NCBI GenBank assembly: GCA_029721435.1
Contig: CM056578.1
Location: 12,524,313 to 12,588,312 of the forward strand
Reading direction: 5' to 3'
DNA length: 64,000 bases
Source of the DNA: Gymnothorax reevesii
Lineage: Eukaryota; Chordata; Actinopteri; Anguilliformes; Muraenidae
Under the pieces are notes generated by a model that was given only the letters and a program-made list of their open reading frames with translations, was not told the DNA's origin and ran no database searches. A program made the translations under genes and the position numbers. Within the stretch, counting starts at the first letter, position 1; each line of letters begins with the position of its first letter. This document shows positions 24,201-36,600 of the stretch, piece by piece.

Positions 24201-27200
24201 ATGGGAGAAGATGACACAATATACAGCAGTGATTAAATGTGCTTCAGATACTTTGACCAGGTTTCATGGCTCATAGCTCCAATATTCAAAACAAAAAACT
24301 CTTTCAGTAAAGGGATTTGCACTCAAATCAACATAAAACTTTTCCCACTCTCATGCTGTCCAACGAATGACAATCCTCGACATCGCTCGAACGCTTCTCG
24401 CCCCCCTTTCGACATGCGCGGGTGGGCGTCTCGCCCCCGTTTCGACATGCGCGGGTGGGCGAGGACCCGTCCCAACGCTGCTTGCAGCTTTAATTCTTTC
24501 TTTGTTTCTTCCGCCGCCTCTTTGAGCTCAAATTTGACCCCCTAAACATGCTCAAAAACTCACCAAAATTGGCACGCACCTCATGTCTGGCGAAAAATTT
24601 GATAAAATGAAACAATTATCCCCATAGGTCACAAAACGGCTCTCTAGCGCCACCAAGGCACTTTTTACTGGCCTTTAGAGGGCCACCACGCCCGGTAGGA
24701 AAGTCATAGAGAGATGCAACCAACACTATATTGTTCATCTCATCAAGGCCTAAAAATGAACAATCGACACCTATTACCTAAATCAAACAGGAAGTCCGCA
24801 ATTTGCATATCAAAATTTGCATTTTCCCCTAAATTTGGCCAAAATTTGCCCTCGAACAAACGCGAACTCCTCCTAGGGCGTTCATCGTATCGACTCCAAA
24901 TGCTAATAGATGACAAAGCAAACTATGAAGATTAAATATTGTGTAAAACTTCGTCAAAAGTCCTACGGTTCAGATTTTATAAGGCGTCAAAGTTGGGGTC
25001 CCCAGCCACTTTGACTGCCTTTTCTCGATGCGTACGCAATTGCCAACCTTTATTTCACCCCTTAAACATGCTCAAAAACAAACAAAATTTTGCAGTAAAT
25101 TTCTCGAGGCTACAAACATATCTCTTATCTCAAAATTCTCCACCAAAGGCACAAAATGGCTCTCTAGCGCCACCTAAATCCTCAAAAATAGCACTTCTGC
25201 TTACACCACGGCCTGTGGCAATGTATGAAAATTCTGAAAAAAATCACACATCATTGCTGTACCATGACAGATATTCTCACTTGATTTCGTGAAAATCCAA
25301 TGAAGACTTCTTGAAATAAAAAATGTTATGTTCATAATATGCTGTACAGTATCACATAATTTCTTACTGTGAACAAACCGTTAATTGTATCAAAATGTCC
25401 TTTGGTAGACTTCATAAGCTCCATGTGTACAGACAGACTGCCAAGCATGGAACAATTTCTGTGAATATTTCTGGAGATATTAATATGTTATGAATATTCA
25501 TATTTTGAAAAATATAGAGTGACGCACTTCTGAATTCACCATAAGTTGCAGCGTATGAAACTTTTGTCTGTGTTCAGGGAACATGCTCCCAAAATATCAG
25601 CTCTCTCGGACTTACGTTGAAGAAGCATTTATGAATTTCTTGATTATCATTGATTTCTATGTTTTTTCTATGTCCTACTACACAAGTGTCCACCGGGTGG
25701 CAGTTGGAGCCCACGGATCATCTCCCTTCACTAAGTTCATGCATAGGGGAAGATTACACAATACACAGCAGTGATTAAATGTGCTTCAGATACTCTGACC
25801 AGGTTCCATGGCTCATAGCTCCAATATTCACAACAAAAATCTCTTGCAGTAAAGGGGTTTGCACTCAACTGAACATGAAACATTTCCCACTATCTCGTAC
25901 TGTCCAACGAATCACAATGCTCGACATCGCTCGAACGCGTCTCACCCCCTTTCGACATGCACGGGTGGGCGTCTCGCCCCCGTTTCGACATGCGCGGGTG
26001 GGCGAGGACCCGTCCCAACGCTGCTTGCAGCTTTAATTAGGGTCCGAGCCTCCAGGCCTGCAAGGCCTTGGAGAGGACCCTATTGTTTTTCTCGTGTTTC
26101 TTATTCTTTGTTTCTTCCGACGCCTCTTTGAGCTCAAATTTGACCCCCTAAACATGCTCAAAAACTCACCAAAATTGGCATGCTCCTCAGGTCTGGCGAA
26201 AAATTTGATAAAATGTAAAATTTATTCCCATTGGTCACAAAATGGCTCTCTAGCGCCACCAAGAAACTTTTTTTCGGCACTTATAGGGCCACCACGACCG
26301 GTAGGAAAGTCGTAGAGAGATGGAACCAACACTATATTGTTCATCTCATCAAGACCTAAAAATTAGTAAAAGACACCCTTGACCTAAATCGAACAGGAAG
26401 TCCGCAATTTGCATATCAAAATTTGCATTTTCCCCTAAATTTGGCCAAAATTTGCCCTCGAACAAACGCGAACTCCTCCTAGGGCGTTCATCGTATCGAC
26501 CCCAAATGCTAATAGATGACACAGCACACTCTTCCGATGAAAACTACTGTACAACTTTTTCAAAAGTCCTACGGTTTGGATTTTATGAGGCGTCAAAGAT
26601 GGGGTCCGCAGCCACTTTGACTGCCTTTTTCCGATGCATACCCAATTTCCAACATTATTTTAACCGCTTAAACATGGTCAAAAACGAACAAAATTTTGCA
26701 GTAAATTCTTACAGGCAACAAACATATCTCTTATCCCAAAATTCTTCACCAAAGGCACAAAATGGCTCTCTAGCGCCACCTAAATCCTCCAAAATGGCAC
26801 TTTTGCTTACACCACGGCCTGACGCAATGTTTAAAAATTCTGAAAAAAATCACACATCATTGCTGTACTATGACAGATATTCTCACTTGATTTCGTGAAA
26901 ATCCAATGAAAACTTCTTGAAATAAAAAAATGTTATGTTCATAATATGCTGTACAGTATCACATAATTTCTTACTGTGAACAAACCGTTTATTGTATCAA
27001 AATGTCCTTTGGTAGACTTCATAAGCTCCATGTGTACAGACAAACTGCCAAGCATGGAACAATTTCTATGAATATTTCTGGAGATATTAATATGTTATGA
27101 ATATTCATATTTTGAAAAATATAGAGTGACGCACTTCTGAATTCACCATAAGTTGCAGCGTATGAAACTTTTGTCAGTGTTCAGGGAACATGCTCCCAAA

Positions 27201-27645
27201 ATCTCAGCTTTCTAGGATTTACGTAGAAGAAGCATTTATTAATTTCTTGATTTTTATTGATTTCCATGTATTTCTGTGTGCTACTACACAATTGTCCACC
27301 GGGTGGCAGTTGGAGCCCACGGATCATCTCCCTCCACTAAGTTCATGCATGGGGGAAGATTTCACAATACACACCAGTCATTACATGTGCTTCAGATACT
27401 TTGACCAGGTTCCATGGCTCATAGCTCCATTATTCAAAACAAAAATCTCTTGCAGTGAAGGGGTTTGCACTCAACTCAACATAAAAGATTTCCCACTATC
27501 TCGTACTGTCCAACGAAACACAATGCTCGACATCGCTCCAACGCGTCCCGCCCCCCTTTCGACATGCACGGGTGGGCGTCTCGCCCCCGTTTCGACATGC
27601 ACGGGTGGGCGAGGACCCGTCCCAACGCTGCTTGCAGCTTTAATT
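21155..27645. repeat. Four-unit tandem array, ~1.55-1.63 kb per unit
   Basis: Units: 21228-22864, 22865-24493, 24494-26037, 26038-27645. Each ends gctgcttgcagctttaatt. Units 1, 2 and 4 begin with a hairpin (tagggtcc ... ggaccctattg); unit 3 lacks it. The head is doubled before unit 1 (21155-21200 and 21228-21272). Open frames of 60-154 codons recur at equivalent places but match no protein family, and several differ by frameshift between units. Just before the end each unit carries two or more copies of a 'tttcgacatgc(g/a)cggg(t)gggcg' motif. The hairpin-at-one-end design fits a Helitron/Helentron-like element in minus orientation, but no Rep/helicase is present. Confidence 0.75.
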
Positions 27646-28182
27646 TATTTTTAGGCCTTGATTAGATGAACAATATAGTCTTGGTTCAATCTCTCTATGA
27701 CTTTCCTGCCAGTCATGGTGGCCGTGTAAGTGCCAATATAATGTTTCTTGGTGGCGATGGAGAGCCTTTCCGATTTGGCTGAAATTCAATAGCAACCTAC
27801 CTCGGGAGCAGATATGTGTGTATGAAAAGTTTCGTAATGACATCTTCATAAAATGTTCATAAAAAGTGTGTGACGTCGTTTGGTACAGCGCAAGATAACG
27901 ATCACGGCGCACAGGAATTGTCACAAACGCTATATGTCCCCCGGGGGACATAATGAGGACGCGCTGCGCTGTCTGAGGGAGGGATCAAATGCGCAAGACT
28001 GAGGCTCAACAGTCGGCTCACTGCAACATTGAAAATCTCAGACAAAACTCCAGGTGAAAGCTCAAAACTTCAAGAACACTGGATTCATACTTTATGCAAA
28101 ACACTTCAGACAGAGATGCAGGGGGCTTTAGTGAAATGGGGCTCTCATTGAATTAAGAAAAATCTCCTGAATCCATCTGAAA

Positions 28183-28198
28183 CCCCCCCCCCCCCCCC
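28183..28198. repeat. Poly-C run
   Basis: Sixteen consecutive C where the other B segments read cctcccaccc (about 17998 and 30894). Probably slippage at a C-rich site; length may be an assembly estimate. Confidence 0.8.
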
Positions 28199-29626
28199 AG
28201 TGAGTTGATGCGTTTTATTACTTTGCCTTTCAACTTCGAGTGATCACTGATTTTATTTAGCCGAAAGTCTGACACCGCAGCACACACCGTGCCGGCCACC
28301 CGCAGCGTCTGAATGCAAGCAGATTATGGAATCTATCTTAGCTCAAAACCATGACTATGAAAGCACCAAACCACTTGCCTTAACGAATTGCGTTAGTTTA
28401 TAATATGAAGAATCACAAAATATAATTTCCATGAGCCTGTTCAGTCAGACATTGACAGCTCACAGGCGTTTTCTCCATCTCATCTTGAGCGAATGTCAAG
28501 CTGCATTCGGCTTGCGCAGTTTATATTGTGATAATATTGATTAATCTTAAAATTACATTTTCTGAACTATGACCAATGTTATATAACGGTAGCCAAAATT
28601 ATAGGCTGCCTTAAAAACAAGTGCTTCTTTTCCCAGGATAGAAAATGTCTAATTTTCTGGAAAAATATGAATCCCTACCTGAATGCACCACCATTACAGA
28701 GAAGTTTTCTAAGTTTGCACTGGTACTGTTACTTGCACATTAATGGAAGAAAGTTTTATATCTAAGTGTTGTAAAATTAACAGACAGATGACACTATAGC
28801 ACTACTAGTTGTGAGTAGTCTGCTGTTTTTTTTTTCTTGTGAAAGGACTGAGTACCAGTAGTCTGTTTTTTCAAGAGGCCAAAAAGAAAATTTCATGAAG
28901 ATAATCACTTTGTTTTTTATGGTCCTGATTAAGAAATAAATTGTGTCTGCCTCTGTCTGTACTAGGGATGTGAATCTCCGCCACTGAGCCGATTCGATAC
29001 GCATCTCGATACGCAGCCAGCGATATGATACATTAACGATATAGTGAAGCCCCTTGCTGATACAATGCGATACAAATCACCCTTGTTCCCGATTAGATGC
29101 GATTCGGTACAATAGGATTCGATTTATCACTATGCAAATAATTTATAAGGCCACATTTGGTTTCTTACCTCACCAGCACAATTATTCTTTCCTCTCTCTT
29201 GCCTTGTCAGGGATGTATTCTATACTTGATTGTTTTCTATTACCCAAACCAATAAATTTAATGAAATAAAATAAACTTGCAACTCAATGTGGGGCAGACT
29301 AGGGATGGAGAGACTCACCGGTTAGTGTCGGTGGTCCGAAACATACGTTTACGATGCGACTGCATCGGTAGCTTCAGTGCGTGTCAGTCACAAATGCCAG
29401 CTGATTTGCAATGTATCGTTCCTAACGTCCCTGTATCGATAAAACATGTGGTTTACACGATTATGTCATGTTTTATTCCCCTCGCTCAGGTGTTTCCGAG
29501 GCGCCCTGAATGTAGGGTTTAATCCCGGGAAACGGGACCTATTTGACCTCCGAACCATTTCCTGTTTCGCGGGAAATAAAACGAGAAATCGGGAAAAAAC
29601 ATTTTAAAATATTTATAAGATAATGG

Positions 29627-30099
29627 TATGATTTGGAAAAAAATCACAACAAAGAAAACTAGCAAAGAGAACCAAAATAAATTTATTCTTCAATAAAAAG
29701 TATTACAAAAAAATATATCCACTATTTAATTCTCTAATAACACTCGAATGCCACTGTTTAACTGTTGCCAAATCAAAACTCTGCTTCTGCTCTGCTCTGC
29801 TCTCCTCTGCTGTCTGCTCTCTGCTCCCTTGTGCTCCAAATCACAACATTTATATCGACCAGCAACCCTCTAGAAAGATCCTCAGGATTCTAGTGAAATC
29901 CCGCCCCTTCCAAGCAGGAAGGTGCCAGAAGCTTCTAGAAATCACTAGGATTTTCCTAATGATTTTACAGACACGCCACCAGAGGGTGCCAAATGAACAA
30001 AATAAATATAGCTGACCAGCAAGGCAGCAAAACGGAATGTAATAAATCTTCATTTACAAATAAAATATAATGCTGTACAAAAACTACTCATACATAACA
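29627..30099. mobile_element. ~473-bp insertion with 7-bp target-site duplication
   Basis: Present in the second C segment and absent from the first (compare 19511). It is flanked by ataatgg at 29620-29626 and 30100-30106. It holds a ctctg-rich run (29779-29826) and A-rich ends. The ends are not convincing inverted repeats. It may be a solo LTR or a non-autonomous DNA element; the family is not identified. Confidence 0.55.
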
Positions 30100-31700
30100 A
30101 TAATGGAATATATTTAGAAAATATGTAGACCTGTTTTACCTTCTTAGAACATATTCAACAGCTGTGTGTGTGCGCAGGCGGAATAGCTGTGTGTATGCGT
30201 GAGAAAACTTAATCGAACTGACTACTCACTCTTATTTACGTACGTCCAACCAAAAAAATCGACCGAAATTCTCGTTTAATGCGCTTATAAGTGTGGCCAA
30301 GATGCACAGTGCTCCAACGCCCACACTTAAGATGTCGGTCCAAAGGTACATTTTTTTTCTTGGCCAAACATAGGCTACACTAAGCGGTACTTTCGAAAAA
30401 CTGGAATGGTCATCAACTGGGGCAGCGAGTCAATGTGGCCAAGGAGAAAATTCAGCATTGGACACACGTATAAGTGCCATTAACATCAGCCTTAATTGAT
30501 TAACAATCACAAAACGCCCTGAATTCAAACACTTCTGACCATTAACGCAGTTAGTTAAGTAACTTGTGGGTCTATAATCTGAATTCGACGAACACAACAC
30601 GATTTTTGACATCAGCTCTGAGTGGAAATACTTCATGATAGCCTACTTAAAAATATTTAATATTGAGGACGCACTGCGCTGTCTGAGGGAGGGATCAAAT
30701 GTGCAAGACTGAGGCTCAACAGTCGGTTCACTGCAAAATTTAAAATCTCAGACAAGACTCCAGGTGAAAGCTCAAAACTTCAAGAACACTGGATTCATAC
30801 TTTACGCAAAACACTTCAGACAGAGATGCAGCGGGCTTTAGTGAAATGGGGCTCTCATTGAATTAAGAAAAATCTCCTGAATCCATCTGAAACCTCCCAC
30901 CCAGTGAGTGGATGGGTTTCATAACTTTGCCTTTTAACTTCGAGTGATCGCTGATTTTATTTAGCCGAAAGTCTGACACCGCAGCACACACCGTGCCGGA
31001 CACCCGCAGCGTCTGAATGCAAGCAGATTATGGAATCTATCTTAGCTCAAAACCATGACTATGAAAGCACCAAACTACTGGCCTTAACGAATTTTGTTAG
31101 TTTATAATATGAAGAATTGTAAAATATAATTTCCATGAGGCTGTTCAGTCAGACAGCGACAGCGACAGCTCACAGGCGTTTTCTCCGTCTCATCTGGAGC
31201 GAACGTCAAGCTGCATTCGGCTTGCGCAGTTTTTATTGTTATAATATTGATTAATCTTAAAATTACGTTTTTGTGCCTCAATAATTATATATACCACCTG
31301 ATAATACATTAAATCAGTCATGTCGGGGACCCGCATGTCTCTTGGTTAAGTGTTTTCTGAACTTTGACCAATGTTATATAACGGTAGCCAAAATGATAGG
31401 CTACCTTAAAAACAAGTTCTTCTTATCGAAAATGTCTCATTTTCGGGAAAAATATGAATCCTTACCTGAATGCACCACCATTACAGAGAAGTTTTATAAG
31501 TGTGCACTGGTACTGTTATTTGCACATTAATGGAGGAAAATTTTATACCTAAGTGTTCTAAAATTTACAGACAGATGACACTATACCACAACTAGTTGTG
31601 AGTAGTCTGTTGTTTTTTTTCTTGTGAAAGGACTGAGTACCAGTAGTCTGTTTTTTCAAGAGGCCAAAAAGAAAATTTCAGGAAGAAAATCACGTTGTTT

Positions 31701-32579
31701 GTAATGGTCCTTTCAAGCATTTTGTTGTTTAAGTGTCATATTCACGTTCCCGTGCCATATATTAGCAACCATTCAACCAGCGCGTTTGTAAGAGACTCTC
31801 AGGCGGAATTGAAACACTTCTGCATGGAGGTTTATCAGTTTCCTATGCGTCTCGATGGATTTCACCGCTGGTAACATGAAAATAATTATGACTCCACACT
31901 TTTCTTTACTCGGGTTGAAAGCAACGGAATTGCATAAAAACATTTCAAATGATCCTATTTGATTTAAACAACTTCAACGATCGTGAAACACTTGTATTGC
32001 GTTGATTGACTAATTGCTGACCACAGCACGAGAACGCAAACATGCCACCAAATCTCAAACAAACAAACATGACGGGCAGGAGGCGGGTGATCACTGTGCC
32101 CAGTGTAAGTGCATTTGGATTCTCTAATGAGCGCGGTTCTCCCCCTAAGTTGTAAAAGAGTCCCCTTTACACCTTTCCTTTATCTCATGACGTTTTACAC
32201 AGAGGTTAAAGAAAAGTGGTTAGGAATTAGACGAGATAGTTACATAATCGCGTCCTATTAGGAAGCAGCCAAAGCTCCGCGGCAAGCTAAAGACGGAAGT
32301 GTCAGAGCGCACCACTTGATGTATCTGAGCGAATGAGGTTAGCAGAAACCAGCAGTAGCCAATGAGATTTTGTCATTAGCTTTAAATCCTCCTATGAACT
32401 TTCACTATTGGTTACTGACAGAGAGGAAATGCCCTTATTTGGATTTCACAGCGTTGTGCAGGAGAATCTGAGTTTTACAATGGTACCGGACATGACAGAC
32501 TTCAGTGAAGAGGCGAAGTACTGTTCGTTGCGTTGGAATGCTAACTTTTTGGTAAATTCGGAAGAAAATCACTACCCCA
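31701..32579. other. Intergenic, no feature recognised
   Basis: Unique-looking sequence to the right of the macrosatellite. Open frames here (for example 32408-32650) show no homology I recognise, and the end of that one runs into the repeat that starts at 32580. Confidence 0.5.
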
Positions 32580-33500
32580 AGTCTGATTTGTGTTACACCA
32601 TGTTGTTTTGTTTTGCATTTATAGCACCCCCTATCGGACAATTTCAATGAACTTTTCAGGGTATGTTTCAAGTACTGATATGAATATATCCTATGAGTTT
32701 TATGGCTATGGGACAAACAATTGCTGATTTAGTCTGATTTGTGTAACACCATTCTGCTTTGTTCAGCAGTTATAGCACCCCCTATGAGTCAATTTGACTG
32801 GAATTTTCTGGGTATGTTTCAGCTACTAATGTGAATATAGCCTGTGAGTTTTATGGCTATAGGTCAAACAGTTGCTGATTTATAGTCTGATTTTTGTTAT
32901 AGCGCCCTCTATGGGCCGATTTGCATGAACCTGTCAGGGTTTGTTCCTGGTAATGATGTGGACATATTCTGCAAGTTCTGCGATGATTGGCTGAATAGTT
33001 GTTGAATTATGTCCATTTATGTGCAAAGCCACGCCCCTCCTGATGTTCATTGGTAAATATCTTGGAAACTAAATGAGATTTCGACAAGCTTTATGTAATC
33101 TTTGATAAGCTTGGTCCATTGATGATCCACAGCGAATGTCGACGGAATCGGACTTACGGTTTAGGAGGAGATGTTTAAAATGTGAAAATCAAATATGGCG
33201 GACCTTCAAGGTCCTTATTGGAAAGTTGTAGAGTGTCTCTACCAAGTTTCGTGTCATTTGGACTTAGACAGTAGGAGCTATGACCTTTAAAGTGAAGCCC
33301 TGTTTTTCTTGAATTATAGCGCAACCATTAGGCCGATTGAGTTAAAAATACCTTGGTCAGCATTTACACACAACTTCCAACCAGTGTGCAAAATTTCAGG
33401 AGTCTGCCATTTATCATCTCACGGGAATTTGCAAAAACATTTCTGAAGAAGAAGGAAAATAATCATAATAATAATAATAATAATAAAAAGCGAAAACAAT
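32580..33500 (+). repeat. Fish repeat with three internal ~152-bp tandem units
   Basis: Units begin at about 32580, 32731 and 32884 with agtctgatttgtgtaacacc-like sequence and share 'atagc(a/g)cc(c)ctat' and 'ggctatgggacaaac' words. The 3' side ends with an aagaagaaggaaaataat run, (ata)n and 'aacaataggggttca'. That resembles the tail of elements headed or ended by a gggtcc hairpin, but the hairpin itself is absent. No protein is encoded. Confidence 0.55.
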
Positions 33501-33806
33501 AGGGGTTCAATGATAACGTAATGTAGATCTTTACATATTTACAATATTTGTTTCTCAAGTAAGTTCTTGACTCCAGTATTACACAGGTATAGATTTGCTC
33601 TCTAGCCCGATAGGACTTACACCTAGAAGCATTATCGGTAACCATAGTTAACTGCAGTAGTGCAGTGTTTGAGAAACAACTGGTGAATGATCTGAGACCT
33701 GAGCAGGACCGGTATGTTGATCCACCCCGAGGGAGGAGCAAAGTGAGACCTGCCTCAGAGCGTGAAAATCTGTTCCTGAAGGGGTGGCTTCCATAAAAAC
33801 TTCCTT

Positions 33807-34072
33807 ATTACCACTGCCAAGGAGGTTATGTTTTTGGTGGCGTTGGTTTGTTGATTTTTTTGTTCGATGAAATTTTCAGGGAAGGTGGGTATTAAGTCAA
33901 GGAACAGGTGATTAAATTTTGGCGTATCTAGGCCAAAGTACTGCTGAGATATACGCCAAAGTTCAAGATTTCAAGTCTTTCCAATGGGCCGGAGTTCCAA
34001 TCACCGTGCTTCTGGGTTTTGCTGCCCCCTGGCGGAGGTCTGCGCTCTCTGAGTGCTTTTCTAGTTTTCCCT
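33807..34072 (+). mobile_element. Short repeat element (ccaaggaggttatgttttt family)
   Basis: Starts at ccaaggaggttatgtttttg and ends with 'ggcggaggtctgcgctctct' and 'gagtgcttttctagtt'. These two ends form a recurrent pair in interspersed repeats of aquatic animals. It is non-coding; the superfamily is uncertain. Confidence 0.5.
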
Positions 34073-34689
34073 CAGTTGAACTGCGAAGTTAATCTGCCAG
34101 ATGCAGGAAATATTCCTTTTGGGGTGATTCACACCAGCCTGTTTGATGTGCTTTTGAGGGGTCGCTTCATAAACCTGAAGATGAAAATAATAATTTTCAA
34201 TCATGTTCCTTATCAGAATATTTAGTCAGTGATATGGTCATTATATTCTAGGTTATAATTAATTAAAAACACTGGATTAATATCAGGATATATAGTATAC
34301 ATCCAAGTATACTGGAACTGACTGAATCCAAAATGGCCGAAATTATGACGGGGGGACAAACTTTCAGCCAATATTACTGTAAAACAAACTTTTTCCTTCC
34401 TAATTTACATAGTCTTTTTACAAAACCCGAAACCAGTGAAGTTGGCACGTTATGTAAATCGTAGATAAAAACAGAATACAATGATTTGCAAATCCTTTTC
34501 AACTTATATTCAATTGAATACACTGCAAAGACAAGATGTTTAATGTTCAAACTGAGAAACTTTTTTTTTTTGCAAATAATCATTAACTTAGAATTTAAAG
34601 GCAACAAGACATTGCAAAAAAGTTGGCACAGGGGCCTTTTTACCACTGTGTTACATCGCCTTTTCTTTTAACGACACTCAGTAAACGTT

Positions 34690-36600
34690 TGGGAACTGAG
34701 GAGACCAATTTTTGTTGAAACTCTTTCCCTTTCTTGCTTGATGTACAGCTTAAGTTGTTTAACAGTCCGGGGTCTCCGTTGTCGTATTTTACGCTTCATA
34801 ATGCGCCACACATTTTCAATGGGAGACAGGTCTGGACTACAGGCAGGTCAGTCTAGTACCCGCACTCTTTTACTACGGAGCCATGCTGTTGTAACACGTT
34901 CAGAATGTGGCCTGGCACTGTCTTGCTGAAATAAGCAGGGGCGTCCATGAAAAAGACATTGCTTGGATGACAACATATGTTGCTCCAAAACCTGTATGTA
35001 CCATTCAGCATTAATGGTGCCTTCACATATGTGTAAGTTGCCCATGCCTTGGGCACTAATACACCCCCATACCATCACGGATGCTGGCTTTTGAACTTTG
35101 CGCCTATAACAGTCCGTATGGTTCTTTTCCTCTTTGGTCTGGAGGACACGATGTCCACAGTTTTTGAAAACAATTTCAAATGTGGACTCGTCAGACCACA
35201 GAACACTTTTCCACTTTCCATCAGTCCATCTTAGATGAGCTTGGGCCCAGCGAAGCTGGCGGCGTTTCTAGGTGCTGTTGATAAATGGCTTTCGCTTTGC
35301 ATTGTAGAGTTTTAACTTGCACTTGCAGATGTAGTGACAAACTGTAGTTACTGACAGTGGTTTTCTGAAGTGTTCCTGAGCCCATGTGGTGATGTCCTTT
35401 ACACACTGATGTCGGTTTTTGATGCAGTACCGCCTGAGGGATCGAAGGTCACAGGCATTCAATGTTGGTTTTCGGCCTAGTCGCTTAAGCCCCCGTCACA
35501 CCGGATTGGAGGTGCCACTGCAAAGCTTGTACGGCATAAGCCGCAGTGGCACCGCTATGATCTCCATGGCTCCTCAGTAGTTCCGCAATTGATTGTCGTA
35601 GCACCGCAGAAAACTTTCAAAATCGCAGACCCTCACGGTGGCACGGAGGAAACTTTGAACATGTTCAAAACTTCCGCAGTACCACAGCAGGTTGGACCAA
35701 TCGCCGTGGCACCGCCATGACCGCCGTGGAGCCGTACAAGGACCTCAGTAGCACCTCCATCACCGTCGTGCCTCCGAAGTACAACCGCCGTACAATCGCC
35801 AAAAAAGTAGACAGGCGACCCAACAGCTATCCCGTGGTGGTTAAGGCGGTCTTTAGACGAGCTACCACATGAGCACTGCGGGTATGGGGGAGCTAAGTCA
35901 TTTTTAACTCTTGTACCACGTTTCGGTAGCATCATCTGCAGACAAAATATTACAATGAATTTCAAACTAAAACCACCTCTCAGTTATAGCTGACACGTAG
36001 CCTACCTGCTGCCGCAGCACGACCGCCGTAGCACCTCAGTAATATCGCCATCCCCACAGTAGCACCTCACTGGCCCCTCAACGCTGCCGCCAACACCGCA
36101 ATACTGCCGCTAATAATCGCCGTGGCATCACCATCAAATCGTAGTGGCAACTTAATGGCATCGCCATGTCCTCAGTGACCCCACCGTAATTCCGCCCTGG
36201 TTTCCCAGTAGCACCGCGAAGAAAAACACATGTTTGACGGGTAGGGGAAAACTATGAAAACACGACTGGCGTTGTCACTGCGGTGAAGGCGATTATGACA
36301 AAAATTACGTGCAGTGATTTCTCCAGATTCTCTGAATTTTTTGACGATATTACAGACCGTAGATGATGAAATCCCTAAATTTCTTGCAATAGCTCGTTGA
36401 GGAATGTTGTTTTTAATCTGTTCGACAATCAGCTCACGCATTTGTTCACTAAGTAGTGACCCTCGCCCCATCCTTGTTTGTGAATGACTGAGCATTTCAG
36501 GGAAGCTGCTTCTATACCCAATCATGGCACCCACCTGTTCCCAATTAGCCCGTTCACCTGTGGGATGTTCCAAATAAGTGTTTGATGAGCATTTCTCAAC
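34690..36600 (-). pseudogene. Tc1-like transposase, broken by insertion and stops
   Basis: Read on the minus strand from high to low coordinates. The N-terminal helix-turn-helix lies at about 36310-36480 (MGRGSLLSEQMRELIVEQ ... AIARNLGISSSTVCNIVKKF). Then comes the insertion at about 35490-36300. The second half resumes at about 35488 with GRKPTLNACDLRSLRRYC. Catalytic segments follow: MVWGCISAQGMGN, QQDSARPHSERV (second Asp) and SPDLSPIENVWRIMK (Glu), the last in another frame. At least one stop (after RVRVLD, about 34848) and the insertion make it non-functional. Confidence 0.85.
35490..36300. mobile_element. GC-rich insertion nested in the Tc1 element
   Basis: The transposase frame is interrupted between its helix-turn-helix and linker parts by about 0.7-0.8 kb in which 'ccgtagcacc', 'gtggcaccgc' and similar words recur every 10-25 bases. 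The left edge reads cccccgtcacaccgg, and near the right edge (about 36229) is gtttgacgggtagggg, roughly its inverse. The right edge is uncertain. No coding sequence. Confidence 0.55.

Larger units (their letters stand above)
20072..27952. mobile_element. ~7.9-kb composite insertion in an A-B junction
   Basis: The same A-B junction that is empty near 30660 is opened here. The right edge is an exact palindrome, tatgtcccccgggggacata, at about 27933-27952. Near the left edge (20117) is gtgtcccccgggtgcg. Stretches 20130-20300 and 27770-27920 are direct copies of each other and flank the array at 21155-27645. Partial units in inverted orientation lie immediately outside that array (20455-21150 and 27646-27770). 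Confidence 0.6.
17275..31700 (+). repeat. Macrosatellite of ~2.6-kb units (A-B-C), interrupted
   Basis: Three segment types recur in fixed order. A: 17275-17508, 19820-20071, 30413-30658. B: 17769-18835, 27953-28945, 30664-31700. C: 18845-19819 and 28960-30412. The first two A segments are about 2.55 kb apart. The array therefore reads A-B-C-A-[insertion]-B-C-A-B. No coding sequence common to the units is recognisable. C includes runs of gatac/gatat words. Confidence 0.8.

Noticed and set aside
21155..27645. CRISPR-like or prokaryotic repeat array
   Set aside because: Units are ~1.6 kb, contain no spacers, and sit in clearly eukaryotic DNA.
21542..27654. Recurring open frames of 60-154 codons in the tandem array
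   Set aside because: They repeat because the units are near-identical. They match no family and are broken or shifted differently between units.
32408..32650. 80-codon frame as a small gene
   Set aside because: Its second half runs into the 152-bp tandem repeat, and there is no supporting exon structure.
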